Part shown: positions 1 through 7,250 of the stretch, piece by piece | Position numbering within the stretch: the stretch's first letter is position 1 | Layout: each line of letters begins with the position of its first letter | Source: Rheinheimera sp. | GTDB taxonomy: Bacteria > Pseudomonadota > Gammaproteobacteria > Enterobacterales > Alteromonadaceae | Direction of reading: 5' to 3' | Assembly: GCF_020217005.1 (NCBI RefSeq) | Contig: NZ_JAIWOI010000308.1 | Location: 1 to 10,000, forward strand | DNA length: 10,000 nucleotides | Translations under genes and position numbers: made by a program | The notes under the pieces: model-generated | Seen by the model: the letters and a program-made list of their open reading frames with translations, nothing else | What the model was told of the DNA's origin: nothing | Database searches by the model: none

Positions 1-245
1 ATCCCAGGATGGGGTGAGCAAAGTAGTTCACCGCCAGGGTGAAACAGGGAATTCGGGACGCAAACAGTTTTGCGTCACGCCTGTTTCACGCCGCACGCTC
101 TGCAAGTGGCCGGACAAGACGACCCGCTGTCTCCTCATTTGAATCCCAGGACGGGGTGAGCACAAAAACGTCCGGAACGAACTGGAACGGCGCAGCCGGC
201 CCGAAGGTGGAGGGCCGGACGCCCGCAATAAAGTAGTTCACCGCC
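1..245. repeat. Modular intergenic repeat with nested hairpins
   Basis: Two related copies of one unit are visible. Copy 1 (1-35) reads atcccaggatggggtgagca followed directly by aagtagttcaccgcc. Copy 2 starts at 143-162 with one mismatch (gac for gat) and its tail aaagtagttcaccgcc lies at 230-245, so a 67-base module (163-229) separates the two halves in copy 2 only. Between the copies is a two-level hairpin: outer arms gtgaaacagg (39-48) and cctgtttcac (80-89), inner arms gacgcaaa (57-64) and tttgcgtc (69-76) with a 4-base loop. The 163-229 module has its own arms, cgtccgg (169-175) and ccggacg (215-221). Open frames here run over these palindromes on both strands and look spurious. It is probably a dispersed palindromic repeat; the left edge may lie outside the window. 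Confidence 0.6.
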
Positions 246-281
246 TCTAAATTCAGCATCTATTCGCTCTTAAACGACCAA

Positions 282-308
282 CAATTACCACTATGCGTTC
301 GGTAATTG
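282..308. promoter_or_regulatory. Palindrome upstream of the S9 peptidase gene
   Basis: An exact 8-bp inverted repeat, caattacc (282-289) and ggtaattg (301-308), flanks an 11-base centre. It lies about 97 bases upstream of the peptidase start. The geometry fits either a dimeric regulator's operator or a hairpin with a long loop. No convincing -35/-10 pair was found beside it, so its role is inference. The rest of 246-404 shows only the gagg ribosome binding site at 396-399. Confidence 0.3.
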
Positions 309-404
309 ACGCCTTTCAACCCCCATTAGCCGCATCACTCTGGCAATAGTCATCAAACCCAACCTAGTATCTGCTCAACCCATAATCAGAATAACGAGGT
401 TCAG

Positions 405-2432
405 GTGCATTTATTGATTAAAACTGCTGTTTTTGCAGCAATGACAGGCGTGAGTCTGAGCGCAATGGCAGCACAACAGCCATTGCAGTATGAAGATGTG
501 TTCCAGTTAGAGTTTGTCTCAGAGCCACAGATCAGCAGTAATGGTGATCAGGTGGTCTTTGTGCGTAATCGTTTTGATCAGGCACTGGACAAACGTATCG
601 GGTCTTTATGGTTAAGTGATACCAAAACCGGTCAGTTACGGCCTTTAGTATCAGAACAAGCGGATATCAGCTCCCCTCTATGGTCAACAGACGGTAAGAA
701 GTTGGCTTATATTTCAACAGTTTCTGGCAAACCACAAATTCATATTCGCTGGATGGACAGCGGCCAAAGTGGTCAGGTTAGCCATTTGCCTGCTTCTCCT
801 TCCGATTTAAGCTGGTCACCAGATGGTAAATGGCTGGCTTTTTCGATGTTTACGCCAAAAAAAGCGGCAAGTCCTGTGACGTTACCTGGCAAGCCCGAAC
901 AAAATGACTGGGCCAAAAACCCTGTTTATATCGATACTATGCAATACCGTGCCGATGGCCGGGGCTATTTACCTGCAGGTTATAAACATATCTATCTGAT
1001 GGCTGCAGAGGGTGGTACACCCATACAACTGACCAGCGGCGATTTTGATCACGGCGGTGAAATTAGCTGGCAAAAGGACAGCAAAGCCTTTTATTTCTCA
1101 GCCAATCGTCAATCCGATAAAAGAGCTCAGGCCCAGAATAGTGAAGTGTATAAGCTGACTATCGCCGATAAAAATCTGGTCCAGGTGACCGATCGTTTTG
1201 GTCCTGATCACTCACCTGCTTTATCTGCTGACGGTAAGTGGTTAGCTTATCTTGGTTATGATGATAAGAAACTAGCCCATCAGGCTGACCAGCTTTACGT
1301 CAAAAATCTGCAGTCCGGTGAAGTGAAGGCGCTGACTGGAGATCTGGACAGGACTATAGATAGCTTCAGCTGGGATGCTGACAGCGATGCGCTTTATATT
1401 CAGTACGACGATCAGGCTCAGGGTAAAATAGCTATACAGCCACTGATCGGCAAACGTAAGGTGCTGGTTGAACAGGTGGGTGGTAGCTCCTACAGCCGTC
1501 CTTATACCGGCGGCAGTTTTACTGTGTCGGATGATGGTGATATCGCATTTACCCAAATGTCGACACAGGCACCTGCTGAACTTGGCTTATGGCAGGACGG
1601 TAAAAAGAAACAACTGACGGAACTGAACAAAGACTTACAGTTAGCCCGTGATATAGGTGAAGTAGAAGAGTTTTGGGTGACTTCGTCTGTTGATCAGCGC
1701 AAGTTACAAAGCTGGCTGATATTGCCGCCCAACTTCGATAAAACCAAAAAGTATCCGTTAATTCTGGAAATTCACGGTGGCCCTCATACTGCCTATGGCC
1801 CTGTATTTGCGATGGAATTGCAGTTGATGGCGGCTCAAGGGTATGTGGTGTTGTACACCAACCCTCGAGGCAGCACTAGTTACGGTATGGAATTTGCCAA
1901 TTTAATTCACCATAAGTTTCCAAGTGAAGACTATAACGATCTGATGGATGTAGTGGATGCCACTGTCGCTAAAGGTTTCATAGATGCAGAGCAGCTATTT
2001 GCCACCGGTGGCAGTGGTGGTGGTCTATTAACCAGCTGGATAGTAGGGCATACCGACAGATTCAGAGCAGCTGTGGCTGTGAATCCGGTGATCAACTGGT
2101 TTAGTTTTGTTTTGAACGCTGATATGTACAATTACTTCAGCCAGTACTGGTTCCCTGGTATGCCGTGGGAAAAACCAGAACACTACCTGAAACATTCACC
2201 TATCAGTTACGTCGGCAATGTCAAAACCCCAACTATGTTGATGACAGGTGAATCCGATCACAGAACACCTATTTCTGAGACTGAGCAGTTTTATCAGGCG
2301 CTACAATTGCGGGGCGTTGAAACCGCTATGGTGCGGATCCCTGGCGCCTCACATGGTATCCATATCAGACCAAGCAACATGATGGCTAAGCCTGCCTACA
2401 TCACCTACTGGTTTAACAAACATAAAAAGTAG
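405..2432 (+). CDS. Secreted S9-family serine peptidase (prolyl oligopeptidase type)
   Basis: This 675-residue protein should cleave peptides outside the cytoplasm. The N-terminus is a classical signal peptide with a hydrophobic stretch and an AMA-AQ cleavage site near residues 22-23, predicting periplasmic or secreted location. Residues about 30-410 carry repeated blocks of the form 'SPDGKWLAF' and 'SADGKWLAYLG', the PD40/WD40-like blades of the S9 beta-propeller. The C-terminal alpha/beta-hydrolase domain has HGGPH (457-461, oxyanion-hole region), nucleophile Ser537 in GGSGGG, Asp618 in ESDHRTP and His650 in ASHGIH, so the triad is complete. Length fits the S9C acylaminoacyl-peptidase/dipeptidyl-peptidase-like group. 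The start is GTG, supported by gagg at 396-399 six bases upstream. It appears monocistronic and ends at a terminator shared with fre. Substrate cannot be told from sequence. Confidence 0.93.
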   Translation: MHLLIKTAVFAAMTGVSLSAMAAQQPLQYEDVFQLEFVSEPQISSNGDQVVFVRNRFDQALDKRIGSLWLSDTKTGQLRPLVSEQADISSPLWSTDGKKLAYISTVSGKPQIHIRWMDSGQSGQVSHLPASPSDLSWSPDGKWLAFSMFTPKKAASPVTLPGKPEQNDWAKNPVYIDTMQYRADGRGYLPAGYKHIYLMAAEGGTPIQLTSGDFDHGGEISWQKDSKAFYFSANRQSDKRAQAQNSEVYKLTIADKNLVQVTDRFGPDHSPALSADGKWLAYLGYDDKKLAHQADQLYVKNLQSGEVKALTGDLDRTIDSFSWDADSDALYIQYDDQAQGKIAIQPLIGKRKVLVEQVGGSSYSRPYTGGSFTVSDDGDIAFTQMSTQAPAELGLWQDGKKKQLTELNKDLQLARDIGEVEEFWVTSSVDQRKLQSWLILPPNFDKTKKYPLILEIHGGPHTAYGPVFAMELQLMAAQGYVVLYTNPRGSTSYGMEFANLIHHKFPSEDYNDLMDVVDATVAKGFIDAEQLFATGGSGGGLLTSWIVGHTDRFRAAVAVNPVINWFSFVLNADMYNYFSQYWFPGMPWEKPEHYLKHSPISYVGNVKTPTMLMTGESDHRTPISETEQFYQALQLRGVETAMVRIPGASHGIHIRPSNMMAKPAYITYWFNKHKK

Positions 2433-2452
2433 AGTGTGAACACAGTCAATAA

Positions 2453-2484
2453 AAAAGGGCCGCTTTGCATAAGGCGGCCCTTTT
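2453..2484. terminator. Bidirectional intrinsic terminator between peptidase and fre
   Basis: Stem arms gggccgc (2457-2463) and gcggccc (2474-2480) enclose a 10-base loop. They are flanked by A4 on the left and T4 on the right, which extend the stem and give a U-tract on either strand. It lies between two convergent genes (stops at 2432 and 2507), so it can serve both. Confidence 0.85.
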
Positions 2485-2506
2485 AATTTGTGGATTAGAG
2501 AGTGAC

Positions 2507-3202
2507 TCAGATATAGGCAAAAGCGTCGGCAAACATCTGCTCGCGTTTTGCACCTTGCTCAAGGAACGCGTCGCGTACTACGCCTACCATAGGGAAAGGG
2601 CCTGCAATATAAATATCGTAGGCTTCCAGCGAGACAAAATCTTCCAGTACGGCTTGATGCACTAAGCCTGAGCGGCCTTGCCAGTTATCGGAAGGACTTT
2701 GTACTACTGGCACCAGCTTAAAGTCATGATGGGTTGAGGCCCATTGTTGCAGTTCAGGCATATGATATAAGGCTTCTTCGTGACGCACACCCCAGTATAA
2801 AAATACTGGCCTTTTCACGCCTGCCGCTGCGATGGCCTGTGCAATGCTATAGACATAAGAGAATCCAGTGCCACCGGCCAGTAACAAAATAGGATTATGA
2901 CTGTCTTCGCGCCAGAAGGCTTGGCCTAAACCAACTTCGACAGTCACTTGACCATTGCTTTGTAGGTGTGCCAGCGCCTGACCTGAATACTGGTCTGCTA
3001 CTGCACCGCCAATTTGCAGCTCGAGCTGTGCCTGTCCTGGAATAGAGGCCACTGAAAAAGGGCGTTTGTCCTGTTCAGTTAATAACAGCTGCAGATACTG
3101 GCCGGCTTTAAACTCCACTTTTTGTTGTGGAGTCAGCAAAACCTGATGTACTCCAGAGGTTAACGGCTGAATTTTATCGACGGTACAAATCACTTTGGTC
3201 AT
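2507..3202 (-). CDS. fre: NAD(P)H-flavin reductase
   Basis: Fre reduces free FMN, FAD or riboflavin with NAD(P)H in the cytosol and supplies reduced flavin to other enzymes. The 231 residues match E. coli Fre (233) closely along the whole length. Visible motifs are AGQYL (33-37), the flavin-binding RPFS (47-50), the nucleotide-binding GGTGFSY (110-116), FLYWGVR (134-140), YIAGPFPM (198-205) and the C-terminal FADAFAYI. It is the last gene of the ubiD-ferredoxin-fre operon; 15 bases separate it from the ferredoxin stop, with a cagga ribosome binding site in that gap. Next to ubiD the likely job is providing reduced flavin, for example FMNH2 for prenyl-FMN synthesis by UbiX. That link is inference, although ubiD-fre adjacency is also known from E. 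coli. Confidence 0.93.
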   Translation of the reverse strand: MTKVICTVDKIQPLTSGVHQVLLTPQQKVEFKAGQYLQLLLTEQDKRPFSVASIPGQAQLELQIGGAVADQYSGQALAHLQSNGQVTVEVGLGQAFWREDSHNPILLLAGGTGFSYVYSIAQAIAAAGVKRPVFLYWGVRHEEALYHMPELQQWASTHHDFKLVPVVQSPSDNWQGRSGLVHQAVLEDFVSLEAYDIYIAGPFPMVGVVRDAFLEQGAKREQMFADAFAYI

Positions 3203-3217
3203 GAATAATCCTGCGGC

Positions 3218-3496
3218 TTAGCCACGAATAAAAGGGTGGTGTAAGGTCAAATCTGACTCGGCATAAGCCAGACAACAATAAGTAAAGTTTTGCGCTTTAT
3301 CCAGATCAGACAAAGGTTCTGGAGGCAGATAGGACACAGTACCAGAGCGCAGACGACAAACACAGGAGGTACAGACCCCCTGTTTGCAACGAAACGGAAA
3401 GTCGATGCCATGGCGCAGCGCCGCATCGAGTATTGTTTCATTAGTCTCTACCTGAAAACTCAGGCCGCTTGGTAATACTGTCACCTGATGACTCAT
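3218..3496 (-). CDS. Plant-type [2Fe-2S] ferredoxin
   Basis: A 92-residue soluble electron carrier. The cluster motif C-x4-C-x2-C is at Cys37, Cys42 and Cys45, and the fourth ligand is Cys75 (or Cys74) in the YCCLAY segment, the usual spacing of plant/vertebrate-type ferredoxin domains. No other domain or signal peptide is present. Its ATG overlaps the ubiD stop in an ATGA (3493-3496), implying translational coupling, and fre follows 15 bases later. A free ferredoxin domain immediately ahead of a flavin/NAD reductase resembles a split version of the fused ferredoxin-reductase proteins that feed oxygenases. Its partner is unknown: Fre, a ubiquinone hydroxylase, or another redox enzyme are possibilities. 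The family call is secure; the role is inference. Confidence 0.9.
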   Translation of the reverse strand: MSHQVTVLPSGLSFQVETNETILDAALRHGIDFPFRCKQGVCTSCVCRLRSGTVSYLPPEPLSDLDKAQNFTYCCLAYAESDLTLHHPFIRG

Positions 3497-5004
3497 TTTT
3501 GGCCCGGCACCTTTAATTTGGTTACTGATTGTTCTGCGGGAACTATACCCAATTCAGCCCAGATCGTATCAACTTTGGCTGTAACCGCAGGGTCCATCAC
3601 TATAGGTTCACCCCATTCACGGCTGGTTTCACCTGGCCATTTATTGGTCGCGTCCATGCCCATTTTTGAACCTAAACCTGAGACTGGCGAAGCGAAATCC
3701 AGATAATCTATTGGCGTGTTTTCCACTAAAGTCGTATCCCGTGCCGGATCCATCCGGGTGGTAATAGCCCAGATCACATCCTGCCAGTCACGGGCATTGA
3801 TATCATCATCACAGACAATAACAAACTTGGTGTACATAAACTGACGCAGGAAAGACCAGACGCCCATCATCACGCGTTTGGCATGGCCTGGGTACTGTTT
3901 CTTCATGGTCACTACAGCCATCCGGTAAGAACAGCCTTCTGGTGGCAGATAAAAATCTACAATTTCCGGAAATTGTTTTTGCAGTATAGGCACAAAAACT
4001 TCGTTTAGTGCCACACCTAAAATTGCTGGTTCATCAGGTGGACGGCCCGTGTAAGTGCTGTGGTATATCGGATTTTCTCTGTGAGTGATATGAGTCACTG
4101 TAAAGACAGGAAAGGAATCCACTTCATTGTAATAGCCGGTATGATCGCCATACGGGCCTTCTGCTGCCATTTCTCCTGGTTCTATATAACCTTCCAGTAT
4201 GTATTCCGCCGTGGCAGGCACTTGTAAATCATTGCTGATACAACGGGTGACTTCAGTATTATCACCCCGCAATAAACCGGCAAAAGCATATTCAGACAAA
4301 GTATCAGGCACTGGCGTCACCGCACCTAAGATAGTAGCCGGATCTGCGCCTAAGGCGACAGACACCGGAAAGCGCTGACCTGGATTGGCTTTTTGCCATT
4401 CTAAAAAGTCTAAAGCTCCACCCCGATGAGATAACCAGCGCATTATGACTTTGTTTTTCCCCAGCACTTGCTGGCGGTAAATACCTAAATTCTGCCGCTC
4501 TTTATGTGGGCCTTTAGTGATTGTTAAACCCCAGGTGATCAAAGGCGCGGCATCGCCAGGCCAACAGGTCATCACAGGAATTTTGGTTAAATCGACCTGA
4601 TCACCAGTAAGTACTACTTGTTGGCAGGGGGCTCGCTTGACCTCTTTGGCTGGCATATTCAGCACTTGTTTGAAAATTGAAAACTTGCTGAAGGCGTCTT
4701 TTAAACCTTTTGGTGGTTCTGGCTCTTTCAGGAAAGCCAGTAACTTACCTACTTCCCTCAGCGCCGAAACATCTGTCTGGCCCATACCCAAAGCCACACG
4801 CTCTGGCGTGCCAAATAAGTTAGCCAGTACAGGTACATTAAAACCCTTGGGGTTTTCAAACAACAACGCAGGGCCACCGGCGCGCAAAGTCCGGTCAGCA
4901 ATTTCGGTCATTTCCAAATAAGGGTCGATTTCCATCGAAATTCGTTTGAGCAATCCACGTTGCTCCAGCTGACTGATAAAGTCACGCAGGTCTTTATATT
5001 TCAT
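3493..5004 (-). CDS. ubiD: 3-octaprenyl-4-hydroxybenzoate carboxy-lyase (UbiD)
   Basis: UbiD decarboxylates 3-polyprenyl-4-hydroxybenzoate to 2-polyprenylphenol in ubiquinone synthesis, using prenylated FMN made by UbiX and a divalent metal. The 503-residue protein matches the E. coli enzyme (497) from the first residue, [10 protein letters not shown]. Family site positions, as I remember them, all fall on the expected residues: Asn172 and Glu238 (metal), Ile175-Tyr176-Arg177, Arg189-Trp190-Leu191 and Arg194-Gly195 (prenyl-FMN), and Asp287 in [11 protein letters not shown] (proton donor). It should therefore be active. It heads the operon with ferredoxin and fre, and its TGA overlaps the ferredoxin ATG. 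The ribosome binding site before it is weak (a ccgag-like stretch). A TATAAT hexamer lies 30-35 bases upstream of the start. Confidence 0.97.
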   Translation of the reverse strand: MKYKDLRDFISQLEQRGLLKRISMEIDPYLEMTEIADRTLRAGGPALLFENPKGFNVPVLANLFGTPERVALGMGQTDVSALREVGKLLAFLKEPEPPKGLKDAFSKFSIFKQVLNMPAKEVKRAPCQQVVLTGDQVDLTKIPVMTCWPGDAAPLITWGLTITKGPHKERQNLGIYRQQVLGKNKVIMRWLSHRGGALDFLEWQKANPGQRFPVSVALGADPATILGAVTPVPDTLSEYAFAGLLRGDNTEVTRCISNDLQVPATAEYILEGYIEPGEMAAEGPYGDHTGYYNEVDSFPVFTVTHITHRENPIYHSTYTGRPPDEPAILGVALNEVFVPILQKQFPEIVDFYLPPEGCSYRMAVVTMKKQYPGHAKRVMMGVWSFLRQFMYTKFVIVCDDDINARDWQDVIWAITTRMDPARDTTLVENTPIDYLDFASPVSGLGSKMGMDATNKWPGETSREWGEPIVMDPAVTAKVDTIWAELGIVPAEQSVTKLKVPGQK

Positions 5005-5033
5005 AAGGCTCGGGCTCAGCTTGGTGTGGGGTT

Positions 5034-5039
5034 ATTATA
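5034..5039 (-). promoter_or_regulatory. Candidate -10 box for the ubiD operon
   Basis: Reading the minus strand, a perfect TATAAT lies 30-35 bases upstream of the ubiD ATG, so transcription would start about 22-25 bases before the start codon. The matching -35 region near 5056-5061 (tggttt) is weak. The -10 call is from sequence; activity is inferred. Confidence 0.45.
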
Positions 5040-5207
5040 CATGGCTGACTTAGGCAAACCAGAGTATGCGGTGATAAGTCCCAGTCCAATACGCAGCAAC
5101 AGTCCGATAAGACCAACCTGAAATTGACATATATCAGGTGGAGCCGAGCGCAACAGACTTGCGTTTTATCTGTGCTGTCATCTAAGGTGAAACACAGAGC
5201 CTACTGC

Positions 5208-5211
5208 GGAG
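5208..5211 (+). promoter_or_regulatory. Ribosome binding site deciding the EAL start
   Basis: A ggag core eight bases before ATG 5220 supports this start over the in-frame ATG at 5124, which has no comparable purine stretch ahead of it. Confidence 0.6.
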
Positions 5212-5219
5212 TCAGTTTT

Positions 5220-5990
5220 ATGGAGTTTCCTGCACAAATTAAACAACAAAGCTGCATGGATTGTTTAAGTGGCCAATCGCTTGGCTTTGAAATACGGATG
5301 GCATTTCAACCTATCATAGACTGGACTTTACAAGACATCGTTGGTTATGAGGCGTTGGTTCGTGGTCCGGAAGGCCAGGGGGCTGGTTGGGTATTTCAGC
5401 AAATCAATGACAGTAATAAATACTATTTTGATCAGGCTTGTCGGGTAAAAGCTATAGAAACAGCTTCCAGGTTAGGCTTAAAAAAACTGTTGAGTATCAA
5501 TTTCCTGCCTAACGCTGTTTATAATCCGGAAACCTGTATTCGTGCCACCATCGAAGCTGGTGATCTGTTTGGTTTTGATATCACTCAAATTATGTTCGAA
5601 GTGACAGAAGGCGAGCAAATTACTGATCAGGTCAAACTTAAGCGTATTTTTGAAAGCTATGCCAAGCGAGGTTTTATTACTGCTATTGATGACTTTGGTT
5701 CCGGTTATGCGGGCTTAGCTTGGCTGACTTCACTCAAACCTGCAGTGTTGAAACTGGATATGGGGTTGATCCGCGATATTGATCAGGACACAGTAAAACA
5801 AGCTGTGCTCAAGGGAATTTTGACCGTTTGCTCTGAGCTGGGTACTAAAGTACTGGCCGAAGGTGTAGAAAGTAAAGCTGAGTTGGATTACCTGGCTCAG
5901 CTGGGTATTGAATGGTTTCAGGGTTATTACTTTGCGAAACCTCAGTTGGAAAAGCTGTTAACTCATAGTGAGATCAACGGCTGGCGCTAA
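5220..5990 (+). CDS. Standalone EAL-domain c-di-GMP phosphodiesterase
   Basis: Predicted to hydrolyse cyclic di-GMP to pGpG, lowering its level in the cytoplasm. The 256 residues are essentially one EAL domain. All the usual catalytic positions are present: Glu44 in YEALVRG, Asn94, Glu127 in FEVTE, Asp157-Asp158 in DDFGSG, Lys178, Glu214 in AEGVE and Gln234 in FQGYYF. There is no GGDEF, PAS or membrane segment. The short N-terminus has a Cys12-x2-Cys15 pair just before MAFQPI. The start chosen is the ATG at 5220, with ggag at 5208-5211 eight bases upstream. The frame is open back to 5124, but that 32-residue extension lacks a ribosome binding site and has no EAL-like content. It is divergent from ubiD; metC follows in the same direction after 51 bases but has its own operator. 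Confidence 0.9.
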   Translation: MEFPAQIKQQSCMDCLSGQSLGFEIRMAFQPIIDWTLQDIVGYEALVRGPEGQGAGWVFQQINDSNKYYFDQACRVKAIETASRLGLKKLLSINFLPNAVYNPETCIRATIEAGDLFGFDITQIMFEVTEGEQITDQVKLKRIFESYAKRGFITAIDDFGSGYAGLAWLTSLKPAVLKLDMGLIRDIDQDTVKQAVLKGILTVCSELGTKVLAEGVESKAELDYLAQLGIEWFQGYYFAKPQLEKLLTHSEINGWR

Positions 5991-6013
5991 GCGAGAAAAC
6001 GCTGTAGATTATC

Positions 6014-6029
6014 AGACATCTGGATGTCT
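6014..6029 (+). promoter_or_regulatory. MetJ operator (two tandem met boxes) of metC
   Basis: The 16 bases read agacatct then ggatgtct, two adjacent 8-bp units matching the met-box consensus AGACGTCT at 7 and 6 positions. Together they form the palindrome agacatc-tg-gatgtct. Two boxes are the minimal MetJ site, binding two MetJ dimers with S-adenosylmethionine as corepressor. The site lies 12 bases before the metC ATG, as expected for methionine repression. It also overlaps the alternative ATG at 6024, which argues against that start. Confidence 0.8.
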
Positions 6030-6041
6030 AAGGTCTTTCTT

Positions 6042-7214
6042 ATGAAAAAAGCAACTCAACTGATCCATGCTGGCCGTGGTAAAGAATGGACGGGCTCTGC
6101 CGTCAACCCACCTGTAGTGCGGGCTTCTACTATTGTGTTTGACACTATGGCTGAGCTGAAACATGCGACAGCTCATCGTGGAGACCGAGTGCCTTATTAT
6201 GGCCGCCGTGGTACTGCCACTCATTTTGCGTTACAGGATGCGATTTGTGATCTGGAAGGTTCAGCGGGTTGTGCTTTATACCCTTGTGGCGCTGCAGCTA
6301 TTAACGCCGCCTTACTGAGCTTTTTAAAACAAGGCGATCACCTGCTGATGGTCGACACGGCCTATGAACCAACCCGGGCTATTTGCGACAAGTTACTGGC
6401 AGGTTTGGGTATAGAAACAACTTATTATAACCCTTTGATTGGTGCTGGTATTCGTGCGCTTATTAAGCCCAATACCAAAGTGATTTTTTTGGAATCTCCG
6501 GGCTCTCTGACAATGGAGCTACAGGACATTCCGGCTATTAGCGCAGTAGCAAAAGCACATAACATAGTGCTGATGCTGGATAATACCTGGGGCACGCCAG
6601 TGCTGCTGGATGCTTATGCTTTGGGCGTGGATATCTGTATTCAGTCGGCGACCAAATACATAGTAGGGCACTCAGACGCCATGCTGGGTATCGCTACTGC
6701 CAACGAAAAACATTGGCCACAACTGCGCGAACACAGTTATCTGATGGGCTATTGTGCTTCAGCTGACGATGCCTATCTGGCTAGCCGGGGTTTGCGGACC
6801 TTAAAAGTGCGATTAGCTCAGCATGAAGCGAACGCACTAAAAGTGGCGAAGTGGTTACAGCAAAGACCTGAAGTGGAAACAGTGCGTCATCCGGCTTTGC
6901 CAGAAAACCCCGGGTATGAGATTTTTCAGCGTGATTTTTCCGGTAGCAATGGCTTGTTTTCTTTTGTATTAAAACAAGGGGATGCCAAAGCTGTGGCTGC
7001 TTTTATAGAAGGCATGCAGCATTTTAAAATGGGCTTTTCCTGGGGCGGCTATGAAAGTCTGATTATTCCAAACTTAAGTGTTCAGAAACTCAGAACCTCC
7101 AGCAGTTGGCCTTATAGCGGGCCATTGCTACGATTGCATATTGGTTTGGAAGATACCGAAGATTTAATCGCTGATTTAGCAGCGGCTTTTGAGCGGTTTA
7201 ACCTCTTGGTTTAG
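6042..7214 (+). CDS. metC: Cystathionine beta-lyase
   Basis: MetC cleaves cystathionine to homocysteine, pyruvate and ammonia, the penultimate step of methionine synthesis, using pyridoxal phosphate in the cytosol. The protein follows E. coli MetC (395 residues) throughout, with YYGRRGT, the LYPCGAAA segment, NTAYEP-like DTAYEP, FLESPGS, the LDNTW motif, the PLP lysine in SATKYIVGHSDAM (Lys205 from this start) and FSWGGYESL near the C-terminus. The 390-residue start at 6042 is preferred because taagg lies eight bases before it. The in-frame ATG at 6024 (six residues longer) has no good ribosome binding site and sits inside the met boxes. SWGGYESL and the overall pattern favour beta-lyase over cystathionine gamma-synthase. 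A terminator hairpin follows the stop. Confidence 0.95.
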   Translation: MKKATQLIHAGRGKEWTGSAVNPPVVRASTIVFDTMAELKHATAHRGDRVPYYGRRGTATHFALQDAICDLEGSAGCALYPCGAAAINAALLSFLKQGDHLLMVDTAYEPTRAICDKLLAGLGIETTYYNPLIGAGIRALIKPNTKVIFLESPGSLTMELQDIPAISAVAKAHNIVLMLDNTWGTPVLLDAYALGVDICIQSATKYIVGHSDAMLGIATANEKHWPQLREHSYLMGYCASADDAYLASRGLRTLKVRLAQHEANALKVAKWLQQRPEVETVRHPALPENPGYEIFQRDFSGSNGLFSFVLKQGDAKAVAAFIEGMQHFKMGFSWGGYESLIIPNLSVQKLRTSSSWPYSGPLLRLHIGLEDTEDLIADLAAAFERFNLLV

Positions 7215-7220
7215 TAAAAT

Positions 7221-7240
7221 GGCGCTGTCAACACAGCGCC
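7221..7240. terminator. Hairpin between metC and the convergent membrane protein gene
   Basis: An 8-bp stem, ggcgctgt (7221-7228) with acagcgcc (7233-7240), closes a 4-base loop between stops at 7214 and 7251. The downstream T-rich stretch is imperfect on the plus strand (ttgtcgttt); on the minus strand it reads attttact. It probably works in both directions, though less ideally than the other terminators here. Confidence 0.65.
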
Positions 7241-7250
7241 TTGTCGTTTG

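Noticed and set aside
28..236. Overlapping 65-66 codon frames on both strands at the left edge
   Set aside because: They lie wholly within the palindromic repeat, lack ribosome binding sites and have low-complexity Arg/Ser/Pro-rich products.
306..311. TTGACG as a -35 box for the peptidase gene
   Set aside because: The expected -10 position (around 328-335) is GC-rich and unlike TATAAT, and the hexamer overlaps the palindrome arm.
1..404. CRISPR array
   Set aside because: The repeats are only two, unequal and carry hairpin modules instead of uniform spacers.
5124..5129. TTGACA as a -35 box for the EAL gene
   Set aside because: No -10-like hexamer lies 15-19 bases downstream.
5149..5163. Small hairpin cgcaa/ttgcg followed by a short T run
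   Set aside because: Only five pairs with a weak T run, and it lies upstream of the EAL gene rather than after any gene; not a convincing terminator or attenuator.
5124..5219. N-terminal extension of the EAL protein
   Set aside because: No ribosome binding site at 5124 and no EAL-like residues; the ATG at 5220 has ggag at good spacing.
6024..6041. Longer metC start
   Set aside because: It falls inside the met boxes and lacks a good ribosome binding site; the 6042 start has taagg.
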